NCBI GenBank assembly: GCA_030549205.1
Contig: JAUKTV010000003.1
Location: forward strand, 930,001-994,000
Source: Apiosordaria backusii
Lineage: Eukaryota > Ascomycota > Sordariomycetes > Sordariales > Lasiosphaeriaceae
DNA length: 64,000 nucleotides
Reading direction: 5' to 3'
Made by a program: the position numbers and the translations under genes. The notes beneath the pieces are model-generated. The model did no database searches, was not told the DNA's origin, and saw nothing but the letters and a program-made list of their open reading frames with translations. Below are positions 33,639 through 44,918 of this stretch, piece by piece (the first letter of the stretch is position 1; every line of letters begins with the position of its first letter).

Positions 33639-36512
33639 ATGGGAAAAGGGGGACGAAAAATGACAGAAGTAATAGCGTCGTCCTCACAGCAGCAGCGGCA
33701 GCCACCGGGTTCACAACCGCAGCAGCAGCAGCAACCACATCAGCAGCAGCAGCAGACTGGCCCTTTAACCCGCTCAGCCATGTCTGTTGCGAGGTTGGCA
33801 GGAGGGGGAAGCACACCGTCCACATCCTCGTCAATAAGAACGACAGCTGGAGGCGGAGAGTCAGCAACAATACCGGCTGCAAGGGCCACATCGACAAGAC
33901 AAGACACTCCCATTGTGACTTCAGCTCCTCTTTTACCCTCTGGTTCTTCCCATTCCATTCGTGGCTTCTCTTCTTTTTCTTCTCCACACGGGCATAGTCC
34001 TCAGGTTGGGAGCGGGCCGATAACTAGAAAGCGAGCGGCATCTATCAATACCGAAGAGGCCAACAACCGGTCGAGGATCGAGAATTTGACTCTTCAAACA
34101 CCCAATACGACCAGTCCTGGGCCTTTTCGTGGTGATCGTGTTCCTGAGGGCAACGGTACGGGGCAAGATCTGGTCTGTCTTTGCGCTCCTCCCCCAAAGA
34201 TTCCAAGACCAAGGAACGGTATGTTTCTCGTTTTGTCTTCGCTGTAAACTGATCGCTGATTTTCGTTGCGTTAAGCCTTCATCCTCTACCGGCAAGCGCA
34301 CCAAGCGACTATTGTCCAACAAAATCCCGGTCTAGCCAACCCGGACATATCCAAGATCATTGGCGAGAATTGGAAGGCCGAGCCAGAAGAGTCCAAGAAT
34401 AGGTGGAAAGAACTCGCAGAGGCGGAAAAGCTGCGGCATCAGACACAGTTCCCAGGTTACAGATACCAGCCAAGAAGAGGAAACAAGAGCGGTGCTCCAT
34501 CAGGAAGAACAACTGCACCGGGACAAGATCCACACAAGTGTCCAAATTGCGGAGGAAGGTACATCGCCACTCCGAGAACACCATCTACGCCGTTCATGAC
34601 GCCCACAGCAGCGAAACAACCCCCCTTCCCAAGCGGAGGAGGCCATCCTCCACCACCTGGTTATCCTCACCACCAACAGCCTCCGCCAACGCCAGGGTCG
34701 ACGAGAGGAAACGTTCGACCACCGTGGGGATCACCAGGTGGCGGTGGTAACTTGTACGATATTCGTGAAGACTACGAGGACGCCTATTCACCGTTGGAAG
34801 CGAAGCGCAGACGGTATAATGCAGCAGGAAACTACCACAACTATCACGCCTTACCATCTCCTCCACCGCCACCACCTCATTCGTACCCTGGGCCTCCCAG
34901 AGGTTCGGCGTCTCGAGCTTCCATGAGCCTCAGCAACCCGCCCACACCAGGCTACGGGCCTCCTCAGCTCCCAGGTCCATTCTCCATGCTTGCTCGTGTG
35001 AGCCCGGGTCCGAGTCCATTGTCAGGGGGCAGCATCACTGGGAGCATGGCTCCTCCACCAGTCCCCAGGGCCCCGAGCTTGTCAATGTCCATGTCCTCCC
35101 CATACGGCCATCCTCCTCCTTCTCACCAATACCCACCACCACCACCCCAACACCAACCATATCCACACCCATCTCAGCAACAGCGCACCGGTTCGCTGTC
35201 GTCTGTTCTCTCTGGCGGTGCTTCTCAGCCCCCATCCGGCGAATTCGACGAATCCCTTCGCCTGCCTCCTCTGCACCTTTCCACATCAACCACCAACCCA
35301 CCCGGCTCTCGCATCCCAACCTCCCCAGACAATGAATCCGAGCTTGGAAGCGCTTACCCCACCAACACCAAACCCCCGTTTTCTTCCTCCCACCCGCCCT
35401 GGTCTTCTGCCCAAACCACCACCCGTCAAGACTCCAAAGAAGAGGAAGCTCGCCGAAGCGTCGAAGCAATGGTCATGTCCATCTCCTACATCAACAAACT
35501 CCGAGTGCTCGAGCGTATTTCCCCTCCCCTCGTCCCAGATCCCCAGCAAACCCGTCAAAACAAACGAGGCCCCATCATCGCCGTAGAGGGTGTTGATCTC
35601 TCCCTAATGAAACTCATCGGAGGCGTCATCGAGCGCGCCCTCCACCAGCAACAAGGCGAAAACTGGGAAATCAAAACCTGGAATGCATCCACCGATGAAG
35701 ACTCCGATGACCCCACTACAAAAGAGCGAGCAGGCAGCCTCTCCAGTCGAGCAAGCCACACCAGCAGTTCTTCCCACGTTGCTCCCGGTTCCGGCTCCAG
35801 GGTAGGCAGCACAACACCCACCCCCTCCCCCTCCCGCAAGCAAACCAACCCCTTTGAAACCTACCTCCGCACGATCACCTCATGGCACGGCAAATCAGCT
35901 GAGATCGTCACCTTCGTCACCTCCTCCTCTTCGTCTTCTGGTGGTCACTCCCCATCAACAAGCCACCCCTCCTCCGACAACGAGTCCTCCACCACCCCCA
36001 CCCCGCGTAACCGTCGCCCTTTGCCTGGCCATCATCATACCCCTCCTAAACTACCAATTGCTCTCCTCCCCGGTGGGTTTAGCTTGACACTATCTGATAA
36101 ATTCGCCTGCCAGACCCCCATCAGTGACTCCTACGCACCAGTGGACCACTGGCAGTGGATGGCTACGCTTTGGAGGGGGGTTGTCGGGGCGGATTTGGTG
36201 GTTTACGTCAAGGGGATTTATCACCGGGGAACATCTCCTGGGTCGTCTCCCAGCAATGACCAGCAGGGGAAGGGTGGGGGGGTTGAGATCAAAGCGGGGG
36301 GGTTGATTACTGTTAGGGTGCCAGTTTTGGTTTCTCAAGAGGGGGGCGGTAGTCAGGAGCAACAGATGGGAATTGATGAGAAGATTGAGAGAAGGTTGGG
36401 GTTTGAGGTTGTGGAGTGGGTTAGGGGGGGTAGCTGGTTGGGTGGTGGTAATACTGGGCAGGGACAGCAGCAGCAGCAGCAGCAGCAGCAGGGGGAGTCG
36501 ATGGAGTTTTAG
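33639..36512 (+). CDS. HMG-box transcription factor (Rox1-like) with glutamine runs
   Basis: Two exons, 33639-34218 and 34276-36512, give 938 residues. The 57-nt intron (GTATGT) splits the HMG box. The box spans about residues 187-260: IPRPRNAFILYRQAHQ, NPGLANPDISKIIGENWK, ESKNRWKELAEAEKL and QFPGYRYQPRRGNK, a sequence-specific MATA/Rox1-type box. A CPNCGG motif (HKCPNCGGRYIATP) follows, as in related fungal factors. The middle is Pro/Ser-rich and disordered. A C-terminal region with VMSISYINKLRVLERISPPL and GPIIAVEGVDLSLMKLIGGV looks folded and conserved, and is of unknown role. Glutamine runs occur near residues 22-40 and just before the C-terminal GESMEF. The second Met (33660) is an alternative start. 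Confidence 0.9.
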
Positions 36513-37273
36513 GGGGGTGTTTGGGATGGGTAGGGTACAGGGAAGAGATGAGATTGGGTTAGAATAGATTGGATGTTACAAGAGGAGGAAAGAAAGGGAA
36601 GATTGGATGAGATTGGGAAGATGAGAAGTAGAAAGGGGTGAAGATACCAACCTGCCTGGGTAGCTTTATGTTACAAGAGGAAAATAAACCTATTTGTTAA
36701 ACGTGATGGTGATCAACCTAGTGACTTTTATGTGAGATGACCATGTCTTGTGAAATGCAGGTGAAAGGCCTGTTCCGACAGTTTGCACTCCTACTTGATG
36801 TTCGCAAAGGCCCAACAGCATCACTTACCCAGCCCTAGAAATTCTTAACAAGCATCTTACACGTCTGTCAGCACCGTGAGTAGGCCTATCTACAGTCTAG
36901 GGATGGGTGGATGCAACCTCCTGTTGAGGTACGCATGGCTTCACAACTTTCAAATTAGAGGTAAATAGCCATCCGTTCTACTCCGTACTGGTGAGTCAAA
37001 GATGAACACATGCACAGATCACCAATCAGTCACATCAGGGAACCAAGATAGAAGAAATTCCTTTTTTCATTACAAGGAAATGTGGGAATCATTAAAATAC
37101 AAGCCATGCAGCCTCCTAAAACTTTTCCCCCGTTTATCATGATCATGACGGAAAAGCAAACCAGATCTAGGTGTTAACCCGAACCAGACCACATCTCACT
37201 GACGCGGCTCCAATCTAGCGCATGGAAAAAAAAGCAGAAACTCCGTAAACCCTTCTCAAAGTGATCGACAGAT
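36513..37273. other. Convergent interval (HMG-box gene / Hsp70)
   Basis: These 761 bp contain both 3' UTRs. Repeated GATTGGATGAGATTGG-like wording at 36548-36620 is a short imperfect repeat. No gene or conserved RNA was recognised. Confidence 0.5.
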
Positions 37274-38809
37274 TTAGTCAACCTCCTCAACAGTGGGGCC
37301 GTCATCGTGGGTGGCCCCAGCGCCACCACCGGGAGCACCGGGGAAGCCACCAGGAGCACCACCGGGCATGCCACCAGGGGGAGCGCCGCCAGCACCGTAG
37401 AACTTCATCATGATGGGGTTGGCAACGCCCTCGAGCTCCTTCTGCTTCTCCTCGTATTCTTCCTTGCTCGCTTGCTGAGACTCGTCAAGCCAAGCGACGA
37501 TCTTGTCAATCTCGGTCTTGAGAGTCTCCTTGTCGCTGGCATCAAGCTTCTCATCGACCTTGGGGTCGGAGAGAGTGTTGCGAAGAGAGTAGGCATACGA
37601 CTCAAGGCCGTTCTTGGCAGCGACACGGGCAGCCTCGGCCTCATCCTCCTCCTTGAACTTCTCGGCCTCGGCAAGCATACGCTCGATCTCCTCCTTGGAA
37701 AGACGACCCTTGTCATTGGTAATGACAATCTGGTTGGTCTTGCCAGTGCCCTTCTCGAGAGCGGAGACGTTCATAATTCCGTTGGCATCGAGATCGAAGG
37801 TAACCTCAATCTGGGGGACACCACGGGGGGCAGGGGGGATGCCAGTAAGCTCGAACTTGCCGAGCAAGTTGTTGTCCTTGGTGCGCTGGCGCTCACCCTC
37901 GTAGACCTGGATGAGCACACCAGGCTGGTTGTCGGAGAAGGTAGAGAAGACCTCGGACTTCTTGGTGGGAATGGTGGTGTTGCGGGGGATGAGCTTGGTC
38001 ATCATACCACCAGCAGTCTCGATACCGAGGGACAGAGGGGCAACATCGAGAAGCAAGATCTCGTTGGTGGACTTGGAGGAAGTGTCACCGGAGAGAATGG
38101 CAGCCTGGACGGCGGCGCCATAGGCAACGGCCTCATCGGGATTGATGGACTTGCAGGGCTCCTTGCCGTTGAAGTAGTCGGTGATAAGCTTCTGGATGCG
38201 GGGAATGCGGGTGGAGCCACCGACGAGGACGATCTCGTGGACCTGAGACTTGTCGATCTTGGCATCGGTAAGGACGCGGTCGACGGGCTGGAGAGTGGAG
38301 CGGAAAAGATCCTGGCACAACTCCTCGAAGCGCGCGCGGGTAATAGTGGTATAGAAATCAATGCCCTCATAGAGAGAGTCAATCTCAATGGAGGTCTGTG
38401 CGCTGGAGGAGAGGGTACGCTTGGCACGCTCGCAGGCAGTGCGGAGACGACGAAGAGCACGGGGGTTTCCAGAGAGATCCCTAAAAGAAAAGTTAGCAAC
38501 TTGAAAAGTGAATCAGGGTACGAAATAAACGGGGTTCACGAACTTCTTGTACTTGCGTTTGAATTCTGCAACAAAGTGGTTCACAAGACGGTTGTCGAAG
38601 TCCTCACCACCCAAGTGAGTGTCACCAGCGGTAGCCTTGACCTCGAAGATACCCTCCTCAATGGTAAGGAGCGAGACATCGAAGGTACCGCCACCAAGAT
38701 CGAAGATGAGGACGTTGCGCTCGCCCTCAATCTTCTTGTCAAGGCCGTAAGCAATGGCTGCGGCAGTTGGCTCGTTGATGATACGAAGGACGTTGAGGCC
38801 AGCGATGAG

Positions 38810-38865
<56 letters not shown>

Positions 38866-39465
38866 TGACAGCACTTTCGACAGTTTCACCAAGGTAAGCC
38901 TCAGCGGTCTCACGCATCTTGCCGAGGATCATGGCGGAGATCTCCTCAGGGGTGAAGACCTTGGTCTCGCCCTTGAACTCGACCTGGATGACGGGCTTGC
39001 CACCGCGCTCGATGACCTTGAAGGGGAAGTGCTTCATGTCGGCCTGGACCTCAGGATCGTTGAACTTGCGACCAATGAGACGCTTGGCGTCGAAGACTGT
39101 GTTGACGGGGTTCATGGCGACCTGGTTCTTGGCGGCATCTCCGACGAGACGCTCGGTATCGGTGAAAGCAACGAAAGAGGGTGTGGTTCGGTTACCCTGG
39201 TCATTGGCAATGATTTCGCACCTGTGAGTGGAGGTTAGCGGGCTGTTAGATCTAACAAGGCTGATGCTGTGCAACCGTCCAATCGATCGATGGCGAGGCT
39301 GTCAGGGAGAGTCACCGAGCCCCCCTCTCAGCCTGGCCCTCGATCAACACGAACGACCGCAAGCAGCAGCTAATGATTTGGAGGGGTGAAAACCTACCGA
39401 TCGTCACGGAAGACACCGACGCAAGAGTACGTCGTACCCAAGTCGATACCGACAGCGGGAGCCAT
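37274..39465 (-). CDS. Cytosolic Hsp70 chaperone (Ssa-type)
   Basis: ATP-dependent chaperone. Exons 39465-39398, 39221-38544 and 38480-37274 give 650 residues, normal for the Ssa class. The start MAPAVGIDLGTTYSCVGVF, the ATPase motifs IFDLGGGTFDVS and VGGSTRIPRIQKL, the linker region (EILLLDVAPLSLGIE) and the C-terminal GPTVEEVD are all present. The EEVD end binds TPR co-chaperones and marks a cytosolic or nuclear member, and a C-terminal GGMPGGAPGGFPGAPGG stretch precedes it. Introns are 176 nt (GTAGGT) and 63 nt (GTTCGT), the second inside KYKK|DLSGN. Strong codon bias gives a long open frame on the opposite strand, which is not a gene. Heat-shock-element-like boxes lie about 220-255 bp upstream. 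Confidence 0.96.
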
Positions 39466-39687
39466 CTTGAATTCTGTGATTGCTTTCTACAACGGGTCTG
39501 GTGTGGTTGTGGGGTATTGGTGTAGTAGAGCGTTGTATTATTCCCGAAATCTGGCAAATCTGGTGGGAAGAAAAAGCAGTGTAGAAGGAAAGAGGTGAAG
39601 GTTTGGTTTGTGTGATGAAGAATGGAAAGAGAGAGGGAGGAGGGGCACAAAAGCCCAGGTTTAAAAGCCCCGCGTCACTTTGCAGAC

Positions 39688-39720
39688 GAAGCTCACGGAA
39701 CCCTGTGGAAATCGCCAGAA
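39688..39720 (-). promoter_or_regulatory. Step-type heat shock element (four GAA/TTC boxes at 10-bp spacing)
   Basis: GAA occurs at 39688, 39698, 39708 and 39718, exactly 10 bp apart, on the strand opposite the gene, so the gene strand carries four TTC boxes with 7-bp gaps. Yeast Hsf1 binds step-type elements of the form nTTCn(5 bp)nTTCn(5 bp)nTTCn, which this matches. Further GAA triplets at 39737 and 39749 are slightly out of register. The site is 223-255 bp upstream of the Hsp70 start codon. Confidence 0.6.
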
Positions 39721-40884
39721 GGCCCAAGTGGGGTCCGAAGAGCTGCAAGAAAGGAGCTCAATCGATTGGCCTGGAAGCTCCCACACTCTTCCTGGAACAA
39801 CCCAGCGCCTCCTTTCAAAGAGCCAAATCCAGCCTCGCCTTGTTCGATGGTCAGATCCATCGGCGGCCTGCCTGATGGGAAGTTAGTTTTCCTAGATCTC
39901 TTTCTTCCTCCCTTTTCCATGCCACATGCCAATCCCCGGTTTCCTAGCCCATAGACACAGCTAGAAATATCTTTTCCAGGAAAATGTCAATTTCAGAGAT
40001 GCCTGGCATTTTCTATGGGCCCACGGGGCTGCGGAGGAGTGTAGCTCCATGGAAGAACCCACAGTGGGCTTGAACTGTAGGTATGTGCGCTTTCAAGCTG
40101 AGACCACAACCACATGCCAAAGAAAATTACAGTTCGCCTGACGTTATGCTCTGACTGGTTCAGGAAAATTGTTCCACTGTCCACAAGCCAATTCAAACTC
40201 TTCAGGTTTGCTAATAGCAATGTATTACAAGCTACAGGCTTCTATTCCAAGTATGGCAAACGGCCGACAGTCGTCTATTTCCCAGGGGTGGAATTTGGAT
40301 ATGCTTGCCTTGACAGCTTCTGCACGGTTGCACTGAAAGATGCCCAACGTACACAGTCTCACTCCCAGTAAGATCCTGCATAATCACGACAGCGTCGATG
40401 CGATCATGATGCTTTGAATCATTCCGCTTGGGTGTGTTGCTGGCCGTCAGTCCTAGCAAAGCTGTTGAAGGTGTTCCCGATCTTGGGCACTGCCAAGCCC
40501 AAGCAAGCTAGCTACATACCTTCGAAAGCCTCGAGGTGGGATTTCCATCTGAAAATCACCAAGGCAACGGCAAAACCACCAACTTTTCATGTGTTGTTGA
40601 AGCAGCTGCTATCGTAACTTGTCTTGCGGTTGCATCGGAATATTGTACCGTTGGATTTCGCTGTCAAGTAAAGCACGGCCCTAGTGTTTCGTCATTACCC
40701 GTTCTCAGTGGGCTCACGATGACGAGATCGAGCTCTGCCTCCAAACAATTCCCGGTTCAGATCAATTTGGGTTTGAGGAAGAAACTCTCAGTAACGGACA
40801 GACATACTGTGGACAAAACATGAGTGCCGCAAGTTTAAATAAGCCTCTTGAAATATGAGACGGATCTTGAAAGATAAGGTAGTG

Positions 40885-41103
40885 AACAGGCCTCTAAAGA
40901 TAATCGGAAGGTCTCTAAAGAGAGTGGGAAGGCCTTGAAAGATAGTCGGAAGGCCTTGAAAGATAGTCGGAAGGCCTTGAAGATAGCCAGAAGGCCTTAA
41001 AAGATAGTCAAAAGATGTTTCAATTGCATGGAAATGCCTATTAACCCATATTTACAACCTATTGACTATTTTTCAACGCCTCATGGCTATCTTTTTAGGT
41101 CTT
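40885..41103. repeat. ~21-bp tandem repeat array with internal orientation switch
   Basis: Units resembling AGGCCTTGAAAGATAGTC plus GGA run from about 40889 to 41012. Two copies are identical (40930-40950 and 40951-40971); neighbours at 40972-40991 and 40992-41012 differ at a few bases. After a spacer of about 48 bp, two units appear in the opposite orientation at 41060-41103 (reverse complements AGGCGTTGAAAAATAGTC and AGACCTAAAAAGATAGCC). Together they could fold as a large imperfect hairpin. There is no coding potential. A related array lies at 43880. Confidence 0.85.
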
Positions 41104-41381
41104 GATTCTAAGTAGTAGTCTCTATTTTTCTGTCCACGACGTGGCAGAGAAGACAACAGTCGCTCTGAGAAACCATCCTCGCTCGTTCGTCGGTTGGTCA
41201 CCGCCACACAGTGTCAAAGGAGTACGGTACACTCCGTGTCTGGAGTGATTGTTAGCACAGAACTTCGACGCATACCGCATCCTCCCAACTATCATACAAG
41301 GATAAAACACAAAAGAAGGCCTGTCCTGAAATTTCTCCATCTAAATTTCAAGATTAAATGGGCCTGGACATCAACCTTTAC

Positions 41382-41600
41382 AGGCCTGCTTTAAAACTTG
41401 AGAGGCCTTCTCCCGGACTGGAGAAGCCTTTGTCAAACTGGGAAGGCCTTCTACAAAACTAGAGATTGCTTTCTTCAACATGAACTAGGCCTTGTATGGA
41501 ACTAAGAAGGTCTTCTGTATAACTGTAGATACCTTTTCCAGGACGGAAGGGCATTCATCAAGACAGCGGAGGCTTTTGGAAACATGTCGTGAGGCCCTTT
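41382..41600. repeat. Degenerate ~20-22-bp repeats with AGGCCTT core
   Basis: The core AGGCCTT or close variants recur about every 19-23 bp (for example at 41403, 41425, 41443, 41487, 41508) with variable AAACT-containing fill. The core is shared with the array at 40885-41103, which suggests common descent, but copies here are more diverged. Confidence 0.6.
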
Positions 41601-42206
41601 GACTGGTTGAACAATGTGTTTGGAAGAGGAGGTGAAGGTGTTGTCACCTCTGGCAAGTCTCTTACTAACAGTCATACAACACCTGGAGCGTACCCCTCAG
41701 CCCCACTGAAATTCGCTGCCCCCCTTTTCCTCCTTTTTCTTGATTCTGCCCTGGGTGCCTAACCCGGCATTTGCCCACGAAATGTGCACTTGCCAACAGG
41801 TCGGGTATCTGCCTCGTTTTAACAATTGCCGTTATAAATTAACTACCCATCCTCGACTGTCTCGGGCTTCCTTTTGTCTGGGTCCATTCATCCCACAGTG
41901 ACATCGGGATCGATGACGATTTTTTTTTCGCCTTCGAGGGGCAAAATTGGAATTGGATGATTATGTCATGGTCCGATAAGATAAGAAGCTACCCCTCTGC
42001 CCCTCACTGCAGGAGAGTCATCGAACTGGCGGGGGAACAGCTCTCAGGTTCACAGAGAGCGAGCTTTGACGATTATTCTGTGCTGTTGACGAAGAGATCT
42101 CTACTTATCGGCTCACCTGCTCTGCTAAAGTCGAAAACATACAAAAAAAATTCAAGTCTTTGATATTGAACCTGAGCGAGTCGTCAACCTGCCAAAGCAG
42201 CCCATA

Positions 42207-43601
42207 ATGTTGATCAAAGAGAGCCATGCCGACGTGCAAACAACTGCCAATGGCAAGACAACGTCGATGAGTTAGTTTAGCTGTCACAGTCACTTCCATA
42301 GCCAACTAGCTAATTGAAACAAAAGGAATTTTCCTGTTCCATCCGACCATCCCGGGATACCCAAATGCGTGAGCCCAAGCCCACCCCCCCTCATGCCTAG
42401 AATAGAGGGTCTGCTGTATCACCGTCTTACCAAGCTGTCAACGTGTAGTCGCTTCCCTGGAGTTGTTCTCTTCAGCGAGATCTATCAGGGTTTGTGGCGA
42501 CATTTCTCTCTGTTCCACAGACAAAACCCAATTGAAGCTGACGGAAAGACAGTGACTGGCCCTGTGGCCCGGTTTGCCAGACAAATAGCCGGTCAGGGCT
42601 ACATCGTCGCTGCTCCCAGCAGTTACCATGACTTTACTGGCCCTGAGCCTCTTGCCTATGACGTCCCTGGCACAGATCAAGGGAACGAGTGGAAGATAAC
42701 AAAGGTCAGTGCTCTGCTTCCTGCATGGAATCTCCCTGTCCTAGCTTCACAAGAAGCTCGAGCTTGAGCTTGAGCTCCAGCGTGGAGACCAAGCTCCTAT
42801 CCGAGGTTACCATCTTGCCACTCGTTGGAGTAGCTTCAAGCTGGATGACCTCACAGAGTGTTCATGTCGCATTAGAGCCCAAGGTGCTCGGGCTTTGGTG
42901 TAACTGTCACTACTCCATACCTTTGCCGCTGAAAGGCCCCTTTTTCCGAACGGCGATGCTGACCCACCATGGATGTAAACAGACTCTCGAATCCTACGAC
43001 GAAGACGTCACCCAGACTGTCTCCTATCTCTTGTCCCTCCCAACATGCACCGGCCGTCTAGGCGCAACAGGCATGTGCTTGGGAGGGCACATCGCTCTTC
43101 GGGCAGCTGTGCGTACACCCCCCTTTCCACCACCCCTCTCCGGTCTTATCCTAACGTATTCCCTCCCCCCTCCAGCTCCACCCCAAAATCTCCTCCACAG
43201 TCTGCTACTTCGCCACCGACGTCCACGCCCGCACCCTAGGCCCCAACACCGGCCCCAACACCTCCTCCACCCCCCCTCCCGACTCCAACCACACCCTCGA
43301 TCTGCTCTCCCGCATCACCGGCGAAGTCTCCATGATCTTCGGCATCAAAGACACCCACGTCCCTGACGCGGGCCGCGACCTCATCCGCCAGAAGCTGCGC
43401 GAGGCCGGGGTCGTGTTCAGCTTCCACGAGTTCGCCTGGGCGCAGCACGCTTTTATCAGGGACGAGCTGAGCAAGGGGCGGTTCGACCCCGCGATTACAA
43501 AGGTTTGCTTCGAGGTACTGCTGGAGCAGTTTGGGAGGGTGTTGAAGACGGAGCTGGGGGAGGCGGATGGAAAGGGGCAGGAGGTTGAGCATGTTTGCTG
43601 A
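42207..43601 (+). CDS. Dienelactone hydrolase family protein
   Basis: Alpha/beta hydrolase of the carboxymethylenebutenolidase family. Six exons: 42207-42270, 42326-42368, 42449-42489, 42553-42704, 42983-43108 and 43176-43601, giving 283 residues. The start is MLIKESHADVQTTANGK. The fold reads IFLFHPTIPGYPNA, FPGVVLFSEIYQVTGPVARF, GYIVAAPSSYHDFTG and SYDEDVTQTVSYLLS. The nucleophile elbow GATGMCLGGH has cysteine, as in this family; GIKDTHVPDAGRD supplies the Asp region and WAQHAFIRDE the His. Three of the first introns separate exons of only 41-64 nt; the fourth intron is unusually long at 278 nt and contains GAGCTT repeats. The substrate in fungi is mostly unknown. The gene is bracketed by related 21-bp repeat arrays. 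Confidence 0.88.
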
Positions 43602-44918
43602 AGCAGGGAACAACACACATGAGGTTGGGGCTACTATACCTTGCGGATCGTGGCTATGAAACGAGGCTTGAGTACGGAGTAGTGGTCTCTTCCTCACCCC
43701 AAAAAAACACAGCGTCCCATATTTCATGAGGGCCTCACCAAGTCTTCCCCGAAGCCTATCCTTCCAGCCCTTTGGGAAAGTATATGGGCACACATTGTGG
43801 ACAATACAATAGGTATAACTACAAATTAGAGTTGACAGATCAACGCTATGTGAGCTACTCTCTTGGAATGTTAAATAGATCTTTTGAAATATTCAACAGA
43901 CCATGAAGAGATAGTCAATAGGCATCAAAAGATGGTCGATGGGCCTGGAAAGATACTTCAATCGGCATTGGGATAAAACAGGAAAACCTGTACTTAGTGC
44001 TTGAGCTGAGGGACGTCAACGGTGTGTGGTGGATTATTACCGATTACCGTCTCTATTCCTTTTGCCATGACGTGATGGGATACTAAAGAGACTATCGCCA
44101 ATGTTTTGCGTTATGTGTCATGCAATGATGTCAAGGTGTGACCCTATGCCTTGCGATCATGATCTTCCCAAGTCTAAGGAGTTCAGCTCCAGCAACCAGT
44201 CGCCAAACCCTGGAGTGTACAACTAATGTCAAGACAAGACACACAATTGGAGATGTGCTTGGGCCTCCTGGAGGAGCTCTTCATGTCAGTCACTTTCACA
44301 TCACAACAATCTCCACCACACGCTCTTCAAAAATGTCTATTCACCAAGCCCTAGTAGGTGATCACTGCTACCAAAGAATAATAAACAAAGACTGTATCGT
44401 CTAACCTCTATACAAACCCATCTTTGCGTCCGTATACGCAAAGACCAAGCGAATGCAGTGTGTACATGTATGTGCGTCAAGTCAAGAGAATGCAACCCGA
44501 TCCAATACATCTTAGCGGGGTATTGCCGCTCTGGCTCACCCTTTTATCCCCAACCCTCCAAGGGAAAAATTATTGCTGGCAAACAGAAAAAGACCTGGCT
44601 GAGGAGGTTTCCCGTGTCCCAATCTCAACCCATCCATAATCGCCTCCCGCAGGAAAGAAAAAATAGCAATGCCCCAACGCCATCACCGTGTTTTACCAGA
44701 CCCGACCCGCCGAGCCTTCAAGACTACCACCACCTCTATCGGTCTTTCATTTCTCGTTTTTACTATGTCGTCCCATTGTTGTTGTTACTGTTGTCCGCAT
44801 TGCTGGTGCTTTGGTCATCCCCCTGTTGGCTACCACCATGCTGACTGCTCGTCTCCTCGTGAATCGTGGTGGTAGTCGTGCCTACAGGATACGCCGCAAG
44901 TGCCCCCGGCAGCCCCAC
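43602..44918. other. Convergent interval (DLH gene / MscS channel)
   Basis: These 1.3 kb hold two 3' UTRs, the second 22-bp repeat array (43878-43975) and short unsupported reading frames. Frames at 44458-44844 are low-complexity and lack a motif. Confidence 0.5.
43878..43975. repeat. Second, diverged ~22-bp repeat array related to the 40.9-kb array
   Basis: Four imperfect units with GAAGAGATAGTCAAT, CAAAAGATGGTCGAT, GGAAAGATACTTCAAT and similar wording occur at 22-bp spacing. The sequence that follows continues to resemble the left array: CTTCAAT...GCAT, and about 80 bp later GTCTCTATT then GACGTG (44047 onward), as at 41119 onward. The two arrays lie in the same orientation on either side of the dienelactone hydrolase gene. 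Confidence 0.7.

Larger units (their letters stand above)
39466..42206. other. Intergenic region with Hsp70 promoter and repeat arrays
   Basis: This 2.7-kb interval lies between divergent genes. The left part is the Hsp70 promoter with GAA boxes at 39688-39720. From about 40870 it contains ~21-bp repeat arrays (separate entries). The remaining reading frames are short and unsupported. Confidence 0.5.

Noticed and set aside
37307..39238. 643-residue open frame on the plus strand across Hsp70
   Set aside because: It is antisense to a fully recognised, strongly biased Hsp70 gene. Such long shadow frames are expected from GC-rich third positions, and it has no family motif.
40885..41103. CRISPR array
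   Set aside because: Units abut with no unique spacers, diverge among themselves and reverse orientation, in a eukaryotic genome. It is a minisatellite-like repeat.
41382..43975. LTR retrotransposon with the arrays as terminal repeats
   Set aside because: No gag, pol, primer-binding site or polypurine tract is present, and the enclosed gene is a normal intron-containing hydrolase.
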